A stretch of DNA of 64,000 nt from Procambarus clarkii (lineage: Eukaryota; Arthropoda; Malacostraca; Decapoda; Cambaridae): the NCBI RefSeq assembly GCF_040958095.1, contig NC_091160.1, forward strand, positions 41,983,194-42,047,193. The letters run 5' to 3'. The position numbers were made by a program, and so were the translations under genes. How positions within the stretch are numbered: position 1 is the first letter of the stretch; every line of letters begins with the position of its first letter. This document shows, piece by piece, positions 11,420 through 20,957 of this stretch. Under the pieces are notes generated by a model that saw only the letters and a list, made by a program, of their open reading frames with translations, ran no database searches and was not told the origin of the DNA.

Positions 11420-11562
11420 AGGCCAACTGATGAGGGTGAGCCACGTTCAGAAGCCAGAGAACACACACTCTTTCCCATCACTGTTCTTCAGTTGATATAA
11501 CAAAGAACATTCTCCAATTTTATTGCTCCACTATATCCATCACACTGACTGTGGCAGTCATG

Positions 11563-11672
11563 GAGCTGGGATACGAGGACAAGGAGCTGGGATACGAGGA
11601 CAAGGAGCTGGGATACGAGGACAAGGAGCTGGGATACGAGGACAAGGAGCTGGGATACGAGGACAAGGAGCT
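11563..11672. repeat. Minisatellite, 21-bp unit (GGAGCTGGGATACGAGGACAA) x5
   Basis: Five near-perfect copies plus a partial one, multiple of three, so it reads as a G-A-G-I-R-G-Q heptad. No gene context. Confidence 0.93.
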
Positions 11673-11754
11673 AATCTTGCTCACCAGACCTTAGTTATAA
11701 GTTATAAACACGACCTCCTCTCACTTGACCGCCAGAGAGAACCCCAGCAACACT

Positions 11755-11832
11755 CCCACTCCCCCAGGCTCCCTCTCACTCCCCCAGGCTCCCTCTCACT
11801 CCCCCAGGCTCCCTCTCACTCCCCCAGCCTCC
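11755..11832. repeat. Minisatellite, 20-bp unit (CTCCCTCTCACTCCCCCAGG) x4
   Basis: Short pyrimidine-rich array of about four copies. The last carries CCCAGCC instead of CCCAGGC. Confidence 0.9.
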
Positions 11833-12074
11833 CTCTCACTTGACCCAGAGAGCAGGACGTGCCCTACGGTGCACCAAGCAAGCCTCAGAGAGCAAGTAAC
11901 CACTACAATACTGCTGGCAGAGTACACGGTACCACAAGCCAGGCTGGGCTCAGGGTGGCCACCACACACAAATACCACCACACAACATTCTCCACAACAT
12001 TCTCAACCATTCAACAACCTCAACCTCAAATGTCACTCAAATCATCAACTGCGATCCCACCAACACACACACAC

Positions 12075-12243
12075 ACAAATGGAATGCATTAGGCAGTGAT
12101 GTGGTGGAGGCTGACTCCATACACAGTTTCAAGTGTAGATATGATAGAGCCCAATAGGCTCAGGAATCTGTACACCTGTTGATTGACAGTTGAGTGGCGG
12201 GACCAAAGAGCCAGAGCTCAACCCCCGCAAGCACAACTAGGTG

Positions 12244-12245
<2 letters not shown>
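12075..12245 (+). mobile_element. LINE-B 3' end (5'-truncated)
   Basis: Starts in the last ORF2 codons (AATGGAATGCATTAGGCAGT ..GTGGTGGAGGCTGACTCCAT) and runs through the TAG stop into the tail with GGCGGGACCAAAGAGCC and CCCCCGCAAGCACAACTAGG, ending at an (AC)n run. Matches 17,899-18,096, 51,630-51,915 and 60,985-61,293. Confidence 0.85.

Positions 12246-12291
<46 letters not shown>
12246..12291. repeat. (AC)n microsatellite
   Basis: About 23 AC dinucleotides directly at the 3' end of the LINE-B tail. The position suggests it grew from the element's terminal repeat. Confidence 0.95.
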
Positions 12292-12295
<4 letters not shown>

Positions 12296-12367
12296 CCTCA
12301 TTACACCAAATTTCCAAACCTTAGGCAATTATTGTATGTATTTCATGTCCACACACACACACACACA

Positions 12368-12556
12368 CAGGGCACTGGTGGCTGAGTGGACAGCACGCTG
12401 AATACGTAGTCCTGTGGTCCGGGGTTCGATTCCCGGCGCCGGCGGAAACAAATGGGCAGTTACTTTCACCGTGACGCCCGTGTTCACTTAGCAGTAAATA
12501 GGTACTTGGGAGTTAGACAGCTGCTACGGGCTGCTTCCTGTGTGTGTGTGTGTGTG
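12368..12556 (+). mobile_element. SINE-1/2 type copy (head and central domain)
   Basis: tRNA-like head with A-box-like GTGGCTGAGTGGACAGC and B box GGGGTTCGATTCCCGG. ACAAATGGGCAGTTACTTTC and the central domain TTAGCAGTAAATAGGTACTT follow. It ends in GGGCTGCTTCCTGTGTGTGT. It meets the next SINE tail to tail. Confidence 0.8.
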
Positions 12557-12866
12557 TTTACTAGTTGTGTTTTTTTTACTAGTTGTGTTTTTGCGGGGTT
12601 GAGCTTTGCTCTTTCGGCCCGCCTCTCAACTGTCAATCAACTGTTTACTAACTACTATTTTTTTTCCCCCACGCCACACACACACACACACCCCACGAAG
12701 CAGCCCGTGACAGCTGACTAACTCCCAGGTACCTATTTACTGCTAGGTAACAGGGGCACTTAGGGTGAAAGAAACTTTGCCCATTTGTTTCTGCCTCGTG
12801 CGGGAATCGAACCCGCGCCACAGAATTACGAGTCCTGCGCGCTATCCACCAGGCTACGAGGCCCCA
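12557..12866 (-). mobile_element. SINE-1, nearly full length
   Basis: Minus strand. 12,863-12,794 is a 70-nt tRNA-like head whose acceptor arms (GCCTCGT and ACGAGGC), T arm (GCGGG/CCCGC around TTCGATT) and a 7-nt anticodon loop CTCGTAA all pair. The D arm is poor, so it is a SINE head rather than a gene. Then come AAACAAATGGGCAAAGTTTC, the central domain AGCAGTAAATAGGTACC, a GT run, and the LINE-B-type tail (TGATTGACAGTTGAGAGGCG ..GGCCGAAAGAGC). Confidence 0.85.
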
Positions 12867-12886
12867 TGTGTGTGTGTGTGTGTGTG

Positions 12887-13288
12887 TAATTACCTAAGTG
12901 TAATTACCTAAGTGTAGTTACAGGATGAGAGCTACGCTCGTGGTGTCCCGTCTTCCCAGCACTCTGTCATATAACGCTTTGAAACTACTGACGGTCTTGG
13001 CCTCCACCACCTTCTCACTTAACTTGTTCCAACCGTCTACCACTCTATTTGCGAAGGTGAATTTTCTTATATTTCTTCGGCATCTGTGTTTAACTAGTTT
13101 AAATCTATGACCTCTTGTTCTTGAAGTTCCAGGTCTCAGGAAATCTTCCCTGTCGATTTTATCAATTCCTGTTACTATTTTGTATGTAGTGATCATATCA
13201 CCTCTTTTTCTTCTGTCTTCTAGTTTTGGCATGTTTAATGCCTCTAACCTCTCCTCGTAGCTCTTGCTCGTAGCTCGTAGCTCTCCTC

Positions 13289-13290
<2 letters not shown>
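12887..13290 (-). pseudogene. LINE-A 3' end
   Basis: Minus-strand fragment. ORF 13,232-12,918 reads MPKLEDRRKRGDMITTYKIV ..RRNIRKFTFANRVVDGWNKL.. to the C-terminus. The 3' tail CTACACTTAGGTAATTACAC enters a GT/AC run at 12,868-12,886. It begins at SYEERLEALN-equivalent sequence beside a long (GT)n tract. This copy has the frame that the 6,768 copy lost. Confidence 0.85.
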
Positions 13291-13373
<83 letters not shown>

Positions 13374-13381
13374 TGTCTGTG
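13291..13381. repeat. (GT)n microsatellite
   Basis: About 40 GT dinucleotides ending in GTCTGTCTGTG, adjoining the 5' side of the minus-strand LINE-A fragment. Confidence 0.95.
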
Positions 13382-13427
13382 TTAGCTAAATGTTTTTTTT
13401 TATTTATATATACAAGAGTTGTTACAT

Positions 13428-13652
13428 GGTTGTAGAGCCACTAGTACGCGTAGCGTTTCGGGCAGGTCCCTGGAATACGATCCCCGCCGCGAAGAATCCT
13501 TGTTACAACCAAGTACACATTTTACTGTTGCGTTAAATAGAGGCTACAGTTAAGGAATTGCGCCCAGTAAATCCTCCCCGGCCAGGATACGAATCCATGA
13601 CATAGCGCTCGCGGAACGCCACTTGTCTTACCACTGCGCCACGGAGACTGGT
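13428..13652 (-). mobile_element. SINE-3, full copy
   Basis: Minus strand: head GTCTCCGTGGCGCAGTGGTA with B box GGATTCGTATCCTGG, then GGGGAGGATTTACTGGGCGC, central domain CAACAGTAAAATGTGTACTT, and tail GCCCGAAACGCTACGCGTAC followed by TAGTGGCTCTACAAC. The CCGTGGYGYAGTGG start resembles a tRNA-Val-type head (from memory). Confidence 0.85.
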
Positions 13653-13734
13653 GTAGTAAACACAATAGAGTAAAAATAGATTAGTTAGAAAGGCGGGGTC
13701 CAAGAGCTAATAGCTTGATTCTGCAGGCACAAAT

Positions 13735-14095
13735 AGTAAATACAATCACACGTGCAGCTAAAGAAACTGTTCCTGACGTATGTGAGACCAAAATTGGAAT
13801 ATGCAGCAGTTGTATGGTGCCCAAATCTCAAGAAGTACATAAAGAAACTGTAAAAGGCGCAACGGCATGCTACACAATGGCTTCCGGACCTGAGAAACAA
13901 GACTTACGAGGAGAGACTAGAGGCGTTAAACATGCCTAAACTAGATGATAAAAGAGAGGAGATATAATCACCACTTACAAAATACTAACAGGAATCGACC
14001 AAACTGACAAAGAGTAATTCCTGAAACCAGCAACTTCACCAACAAGACAGAGTCAAGCTAAGGAAACAAAGGTGCCGAAAAGACATTGTATAGAG
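13735..14095 (+). pseudogene. Old, diverged LINE-A-like fragment
   Basis: Reads KLEYAAVVWCPNLKKYIKKL-stop-KAQRHATQWLPDL..YEERLEALNMPKLDDKRE with stops and a frameshift after KRE, then YKILTGIDQTDKE-like and KLRKQRCRKDIV-like pieces. Clearly the same ORF region as LINE-A but much more mutated. Confidence 0.75.
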
Positions 14096-14199
14096 ATGAA
14101 AATCATAGGAGCGTCAGAGGCATTAGGTAATACACTGGTAAATATCACTGACACAGACATATAAAGACATATAAAGACACAGACCACTGGTGCTCTGTG

Positions 14200-14302
14200 G
14201 TCACCTAATTGTGCTTGCGGGGGTTGAGCTCTGGCTCTTTGGGTCCCGCCTCTCAACTGTCAAGCAACAGGTGTACAGGTTCCTGAGCCTCTTGGGCTCT
14301 GT
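14200..14302 (-). mobile_element. LINE-B/SINE-1 tail, minus strand
   Basis: CACCTAATTGTGCTTGCGGG, GGTTGAGCTCTGGCTCTTTG and CCCGCCTCTCAACTGTCAAG are the reverse complement of the LINE-B 3' end. The upstream part (AGGTTCCTGAGCC..) includes the ORF-end region, favouring LINE-B over SINE-1. Confidence 0.75.
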
Positions 14303-15029
14303 GTGGTCACTTGCTGTTCATACACGGGCCTCCTGCAGTGTGTCTAATACTGCTAGTTGATGGGCTACAACTAAATACCACATACTCAATGGCCTCCCAA
14401 AAAATCCTTCTACAATTTCATTCTTATGTTCTAAATGCGTTTCTTTTAGCCAGAAATAATCTTTGAAAATGGGAAAAAAATATGAAAATGGGATTCAAAC
14501 ATTGGCAATGGGAATATGCCATCACAGAAAACGGACTTATTGGGGAAGATGAAACCTGGAAATCAGGGATGACTGGAGCTAAGCGTTAGGGAGGTAGCCA
14601 AACACGGCCGCACTACCAGCACCCACTGAACACTAAGTGATTGTTCCTAGTGCAGAGTTCCAGTAGCACTAAGCAGCTGAGGCCACGGGAGGCCAGACGT
14701 CATCCTTACTCTTTACACAAACCTTACCTATCCTAAACTACCCCAACCTAACGACAATACAGTTTTGTTTGACATGTAGCCGCAAGCTGAGTGACGTGAG
14801 GGTGACGTGAGGGTTGTAGTGGGTGGGGGAGGTTGTGGGTAGTACTGGGAGGAAGGTGGGGGGGGGGGGGGGGGAGAGGGGGAGTGTGTGGGGAGCAGGA
14901 AGTGTGTGCGTAGCGAGGTAATGAGGCTACACAAAGGCCACAACAAGCCCGCCATTAATGGCAACTACAACAACTCCTCAATCAATCCTTCCAACATCTC
15001 TTCCAGCCCCAACACCACAGCTGGAACGA
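14303..15029. other. Unassigned sequence with a G homopolymer
   Basis: No gene recognised. Contains a run of about 17 G near 14,858-14,874 within a GT/GA-rich stretch (14,800-14,900) that leads to the ACC-rich array. Confidence 0.5.
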
Positions 15030-16605
15030 CTGCACCACCACCAAGGGACACACCACCACCACCACCACCACCACCAAGGGACACACCACTACCACCACCA
15101 CCACCAAGAGACACACCACTACCACCACTACCAAGGGACACACCACTACCACCACTACCAAGGGACACACCACTACCACCACCACCACCACCACCAAGAG
15201 ACACACCACTACCACCACTACCAAGGGACACACCACTACCACCACCACCAAGGGACACACCACTACCACCACCACCACCACCACCAAGAGACACACCACT
15301 ACCACCACTACCAAGGGACACACCACCACCACCACTACCACCACCACCAAGAGACACACCACTACCACCACTACCAAGGGACACACCACTACCACCACCA
15401 CCAAGGGACACACCACTACCACCACCACCAAGGGACACACCACTACCACCACTACCACCACCACCAAGAGACACACCACTACCACCACTACCAAGGGACA
15501 CACCACTACCACCACTACCAAGGGACACACCACTACCACCACTACTAAGGGACACACCACTACCACCACCACCAAGAGACACACCACTACCACCACTACC
15601 AAGGGACACACCACTACCACCACCACCACCACCACCAAGGGACACACCACTACCACCACTACCAAGAGACACACCACCACCACCACCAACCATGAGACAC
15701 ACCACTACCACCACCACCACCACCACCAAGAGACACACCACTACCACCACTACCAAGGGACACACCACTACCACCACCACCACCACCACCAAGGGACACA
15801 CCACTACCACCACTACCAAGAGACACACCACCACCACCACCACCATGAGACACACCACTACCACCACCACCACCACCACCAAGAGACACACCACTACCAC
15901 CACTACCAAGGGACACACCGCTACCACCACCACCACCACGGGACACACCACTACCACCACTACCAAGGGACACACCACTACCACCACTACCAAGGGACAC
16001 ACCACCACCACCACCACCACGGGACACACCACTACCACCACTACCACCACCACCACCACCACCAAGAGACACACCACTACCACCACTACCAAGGGACACA
16101 CCACCACCACCACCACCACTACCACCACCACCACCACCACCAAGGGACACACCACCACCACCACCACCACCAAGGGACACACCACCACCACCACCACCAA
16201 GGGACACACCACCACCACCACCACCACCAAGGGACACACCACCACCACCACCACCACCAAGGGACACACCACCACCACCACCACCACCAAGGGACACACC
16301 ACCACCACCACCACCAAGGGACACACCACTACCACCACCACCACCACCACCAAGGGACACACCACCACCACCACCACCAAGGGACACACCACTACCACCA
16401 CCACCACCACCACCAAGGGACACACCACCACCACCACCACCAAGGGACACACCACTACCACCACCACCAAGGGACACACCACCACCACCACCACCAAGGG
16501 ACACACCACTACCACCACCACCACCACCACCAAGGGACACACCACCACCACCACCACCACCAAGGGACACACCACCACCACCACCACCACCAAGGGACAC
16601 ACCAA
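15030..16605. repeat. Compound (ACC)n / AAGGGACAC minisatellite
   Basis: Units of variable-length ACC/ACT triplet runs closed by AAGGGACAC or AAGAGACAC. All unit lengths are multiples of three or nearly so, which is why frames stay open on both strands (Pro- or Thr/His-rich). The reading frame of the motif changes near 15,690 where a unit carries CCAACCATGAGACAC. Confidence 0.95.
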
Positions 16606-17095
16606 CCCTCCTCACCACACTAATGACTCAACAACCACACAACAATGGGAGACAGCGTGTAGCCACGTTTCAGCCAGGGGGAACCAGAGAGTTAAAGAGT
16701 GTAGACTCTAAGACGATGATTTAACTCTGAAACAAGGAAATTGGCAGCAAATGGCTGCCATAAAATAGGGAAAATGGAGAAAGAAAATGAGAAGGGATGA
16801 ATGAGAGGTAGTAGAATGGATGGGTAATATAGTAGAAGAGGAGTGGAAGGTGGTGTAAGAACAAATGGAAGGGGAAGAAAGGGAGAGATAAGAACATGTA
16901 AGAACATGTCCAGCTTTCTTTTAATTACACCACTGTTGATCCAGTAATATTACTTATACTCACTAGGAGGAGATGGAGCAGCCTTGGACCTGTGAGCTTT
17001 ACAATGTTCTCTGCCTACTGGACCTCTACCCTTCATTGGCTGTAGTCTGCATTTCCTGCCGTATCATTCGTTTCACTGTGCACATTTATTCTACC
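16606..17095. other. Unassigned sequence, purine-rich in part
   Basis: 16,740-16,905 is strongly purine-rich on the plus strand (AGAAAATGAGAAGGGATGAA type). No gene or transposon recognised before the SINE-3 at 17,096. Confidence 0.5.
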
Positions 17096-17345
17096 AGTCT
17101 CCGTGGTGTAGTGGTAAGACACTCGCCTGGCGTTCCGCGAGCGCTATGTCATGGGTTCGTATCCTGGCCGGGGAGGATTTACTGGGCCGCAAATCCTTAA
17201 CTGTAGCCTCTGTTTAACTCAACAGTAAAATGTGTACTTGGTTGTAACAACGATTCTTCGCGGCGGGGATCGTATTCCAGGGATCTGCCCGAAACCCTAC
17301 GCGTACTAGTGGCTCTACAACCATGTAACAACCCTTGTATATATC
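17096..17345 (+). mobile_element. SINE-3, full copy
   Basis: Head GTCTCCGTGGTGTAGTGGTA ..CACTCGCCTGGCGTTCCGCG, B box GGGTTCGTATCCTGG, GGGGAGGATTTACTGGG, central domain CAACAGTAAAATGTGTACTT, tail CCGAAACCCTACGCGTACTA..GTGGCTCTACAACC, ending in a CTTGTATATAT end. Confidence 0.88.
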
Positions 17346-17788
17346 TCAAAAAATGGGCCCTGGCCTTCCAGTAGCTTCCATGTATATATATTATGTGGTG
17401 CCTCTCTCGTCTTCTTGCCAGAGAATACACTTTGAGAGAGTTGAGATGGTGCCAATAATGTAGGTGCTTTATCGTGACTTAACACCGAACTGTCGGTGGG
17501 ATAATTGCCAGTTACACCACCAGTCGTCTCAAGGTGACCTTACCTGTAATGAACACCGGATAAGAGGTACACAGGATAGACGTACTAATATACTGAATTA
17601 GTTACTTTTAGTGCAGTGTTTGACTTATTCAGCACACAACCAACTGACCGCATCAATCTTCCATACAGTGTAACAACAGTGGTTTTATGATATATAAATT
17701 AGAATTATTATATATTGCTGGTGTATGTTTTGTTAGGTCCAGGAGCTTGGGTTACTTGATTTACGGAGCGTTTATGGGCTGAAGCTAT
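17346..17788. other. Unassigned sequence
   Basis: No gene or named repeat recognised between the SINE-3 and SINE-2 fragments. Confidence 0.5.
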
Positions 17789-17898
17789 CTTGAGGTTATC
17801 TTGAGATGATTTCGGGGCTTTAGTGTCCCCGCGGCCCGGTCCTCGACCAGGCCTCAACCCCCAGGAAGCAGCCCGTGACAGCTGACTAACACCCAGGA
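17789..17898 (-). mobile_element. SINE-2 3' half
   Basis: Minus-strand fragment: tail TCTTGAGATGATTTCGGGGC, TCCCCGCGGCCCGGTCCTCG, ACCAGGCCTC, then the junction CAGGAAGCAGCCCGTGACAG into the central domain, which breaks off at CACCCAGGAAC where LINE-B begins. Confidence 0.85.
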
Positions 17899-18096
17899 AC
17901 TTTTTCAGTGTCAGAGTAGTTAACAGGTGGAATGCATTAGACAGTGATGTGGTGGAGGCTGACTCCATACACAGTTTATAATGTAGATATGATAGAGCCC
18001 AATAGGCTCAGGAATCTGTACACCAGTTGATTGACGGTTGAGAGGCGGGACCAAAGAGCCAGAGCTCAACCCCCGCAAACACAACTAGGTGAGCAT
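17899..18096 (+). mobile_element. LINE-B 3' end
   Basis: Starts at TTTTTCAGTGTCAGAGTAGT (end of ORF2, FFSVRVVN) and runs through GGAATGCATTAGACAGTGAT to the tail GGCGGGACCAAAGAGCC and AACACAACTAGGTGAG. Abuts the SINE-2 fragment head-on. Confidence 0.85.
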
Positions 18097-18440
18097 GTAC
18101 AATAGTCGTGATAATGGGAACATTCCACAAAGAACTGCACGACTGTAAGTGGAACAATGCAATTTGGACAATAAGGAGGAGGGCGGCGCTCCATTAAATG
18201 TCCGTGTATGGCCGAGATGTAACGTTGCCGGAAGCCGTTTGGGCACTTGTCTATTACAGTAGTAAGAGGAAGGGAAGGAGATGTTACTTTAGAGTGCGCA
18301 GTTTGTTACTTGCACTCCTCACACCAGCGACCCCGCCAGCCAGCGGTCGCGGGTCTCCAAATAATGACCGCCTTTTTTGGAGGTAGGCCAAGTGCGGAGA
18401 GCCTCCCAGCCACGGTCCTCCACACCTCCATTTACGGCAG
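18097..18440. other. Unassigned sequence before a YY1-like motif array
   Basis: No gene recognised. 18,180-18,260 includes GCCGGAAGC, an ETS-type core, near CpG-containing sequence. Together with the adjoining YY1-like array it could be regulatory, but nothing shows a transcript. Confidence 0.4.
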
Positions 18441-18560
18441 TACCAATATGGCGGCCAATTGGTACCAATATGGCGGCCAATTGGTACCAATATGGCGGCC
18501 AATTGGTACCAATATGGCGGCCAATTGGTACCAATATGGCAACCAATATGGCGGCCAACC
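18441..18560. repeat. 22-bp tandem repeat carrying YY1/PHO-type motifs
   Basis: Unit TACCAATATGGCGGCCAATTGG, 22 bp, about five and a half copies. Five copies carry AATATGGCGGC, an exact fit to the known YY1 consensus AANATGGCGGC. A sixth (near 18,531) reads ATGGCAACC. The unit is itself close to palindromic (ACCAAT..ATTGGT). Confidence 0.85.
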
Positions 18561-18814
18561 ATCCAAAACTCAACTGTCATTAAACCTCCTCCAGATTGAG
18601 CCAATGTTACGTTTTGACTACCACAAGATGGCTAAATGACTCCAGGGTCACGAGGGCACTGAGGCAGCCAACCATACTGAACCTTGACGCCCGGGAACCA
18701 GTTGACACAAGTGCATACAAGGCTTCACTTGGTCACTTTTGGCAGTAGCACTTTTGATGGATAATGCACAAAGTTGAGGAGTCAAGATGGCAGGAGTCTC
18801 TGGAGGCGGGCGGT

Positions 18815-19772
18815 ACACACACAGGTGTGGTGAGGACACACACACAGGTGTGGTGAGGACACACACACACAGGTGTGGTGAGGACACACACAGGTGTGGT
18901 GAGGACACACACACACAGGTGTGGTGAGGACACACACACACAGGTGTGGTGAGGACACACACAGGTGTGGTGAGGACACACACACACAGGTGTGGTGAGG
19001 ACACACACAGGTGTGGTGAGGACACACACAGGTGTGGTGAGGACACACACACACAGGTGTGGTGAAGACACACACAGGTGTGGTGAAGACACACACAGGT
19101 GTGGTGAGGACACACACACACAGGTGTGGTGAGGACACACACACACAGGTGTGGTGAGGACACACACACACAGGTGTGGTGAGGACACACACACACAGGT
19201 GTGGTGAGGACACACACACACAGGTGTGGTGAGGACACACACACACAGGTGTGGTGAGGACACACACAGGTGTGGTGAGGACACACACACACAGGTGTGG
19301 TGAAGACACACACAGGTGTGGTGAGGACACACACACACAGGTGTGGTGAGGACACACACACACAGGTGTGGTGAAGACACACACAGGTGTGGTGAGGACA
19401 CACACACACAGGTGTGGTGAGGACACACACACACAGGTGTGGTGAAGACACACACAGGTGTGGTGAGGACACACACACACAGGTGTGGTGAGGACACACA
19501 CACACAGGTGTGGTGAAGACACACACAGGTGTGGTGAGGACACACACACACAGGTGTGGTGAGGACACACACAGGTGTGGTGAGGACACACACAGGTGTG
19601 GTGAGGACACACACACACAGGTGTGGTGAGGACACACACACACAGGTGTGGTGAGGACACACACACACAGGTGTGGTGAGGACACACACACACAGGTGTG
19701 GTGAGGACACACACACACAGGTGTGGTGAGGACACACACAGGTGTGGTGAGGACACACACAGGTGTGGTGAG
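18815..19772. repeat. Minisatellite GGTGTGGTGAGGACACAC(AC)n, left part
   Basis: Units of about 18-24 bp made of AGGTGTGGTGAGGACAC plus variable ACAC. GTGAAGAC variants appear in the middle (about 19,060-19,520). The array is broken at 19,772 by the LTR retrotransposon and resumes at 26,846. Confidence 0.95.
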
Positions 19773-20646
19773 TGTTACGTACCCTTATAAGATACGTAAG
19801 TGAATATATTAATATGTACATTTATAATTGTATGTAAATTACAAGCATGTATATTATTATACGTATGTTCTATACAAATGCACATTCATGTTACAGTGTT
19901 GGCGTTAGGCCCAGCGTATCGTGGGAATGATTGTTTATTTCTTTGTGTGATCAGTTTTCCCACGGGAACTAATGATTTATATGTGATCATAAGTGGGTAA
20001 CAGTGAAATAATAATTGAGTGAACTGTATCTGGCAAATTGTCGTGGGATCGTCCGTTGCTGGGGTGTGCATGCCATTATGCTATTCTGCATGCATATTTT
20101 AATTACTATGTAAAGAATAATTACCTTTTGTTTGTGTATATCAATATGTACTAATTATTCCTTAAGTTAGTTTAAGATTACTCTTGTCACAATGTAGTGC
20201 TCCATTGTTGAAATATTAATAATTGTAACTTTGGCAATTTATTCGCGGGGCGAGGCAATCTGTTTTGATTCTCGCGTGATCTTGTTTAGTAGCTGAGCAG
20301 AAGCCAGGGAGAGAACAACATTTTGGAGATAAGTCATTCTTTTGTTCTATAATAGCCATACTTATATATTATTAATTTAATGTCTGGAAGTACAGTGATA
20401 TTTTTTAATGTGATATATATTGTGACCATATAATCATCTGTTTGCCTTTGAGATTTATTTAATATAATATTATATATGTATCTTAGTCTTTATTCTTCAG
20501 TCCTATGAAGATTCTATTTTATGCTCAGTACCTGTCAAGGGGTTATACTGGGGATTCGCTATTGAGAACAGCAGTTGTGTCGTATCCCTAGACTTATTAA
20601 AGTTGGCTGCTGTAGGATCACGAGCCTTAACGTACGATAGGTAACA
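19773..20646 (+). repeat. 5' LTR of the Gmr1-like element
   Basis: 874 bp, TGTTAC..GTAACA ends, AT-rich. Matches 25,972-26,845 base for base as far as I can read. An ATTAAA near its 3' end (about 20,596) may serve polyadenylation in the 3' copy. Confidence 0.95.
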
Positions 20647-20654
20647 AAGAGTTA

Positions 20655-20674
20655 TGGGGGCCTGTCCGGGAGAT
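20655..20674 (+). promoter_or_regulatory. Candidate primer-binding site
   Basis: TGGGGGCCTGTCCGGGAGAT begins with TGG, as expected for pairing to a tRNA CCA end, and sits 8 nt after the LTR. It resembles the tRNA-Pro-type PBS of retroviruses (from memory) with small differences. Primer identity is uncertain. Confidence 0.55.
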
Positions 20675-20957
20675 ATTGTCCCACTTTAACTTAACTATGC
20701 TAATCTAACCTTGCCTTCCTAGGTACCAGTGTCAAGTGTCTCTGTGTGTTTCTTAAGAACTATTCCATGTGCCAAGCAAGCCTTCCTGTGTGTCAAGTAA
20801 CAACGTTTCACGATTTTGAGGTAAGTCATCCTATATATTTTGTTTGTGCAGTGAGGCCAAGCGAATTTTCAGTGTGGTGACAATTTTACAGTGAAGTGTA
20901 GTGCAGTGCCATTGTGTTTAATTATTGTTGTGAATTAAGTGCCAAGTGTTAGTAACG

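Noticed and set aside
12794-12863. A tRNA-Thr(CGT)-like gene on the minus strand
   Set aside because: Acceptor, anticodon and T arms pair, but the D arm is poor and the sequence continues directly into the SINE-1 body. It is the SINE promoter head.
14888-16711. 607-codon Pro/Thr/His-rich frame
   Set aside because: The (ACC)n array gives open frames on both strands, and the motif frame changes midway.
20819-20853. A mini-intron in the retrotransposon leader (GTAAGT..TGTGCAG)
   Set aside because: About 34 nt is shorter than plausible animal introns. Kept only as a possible donor in the findings.
20946-20957. GTG start four codons before the retrotransposon ATG
   Set aside because: Eukaryotic initiation favours the ATG at 20,958; the extra residues are not conserved motifs.
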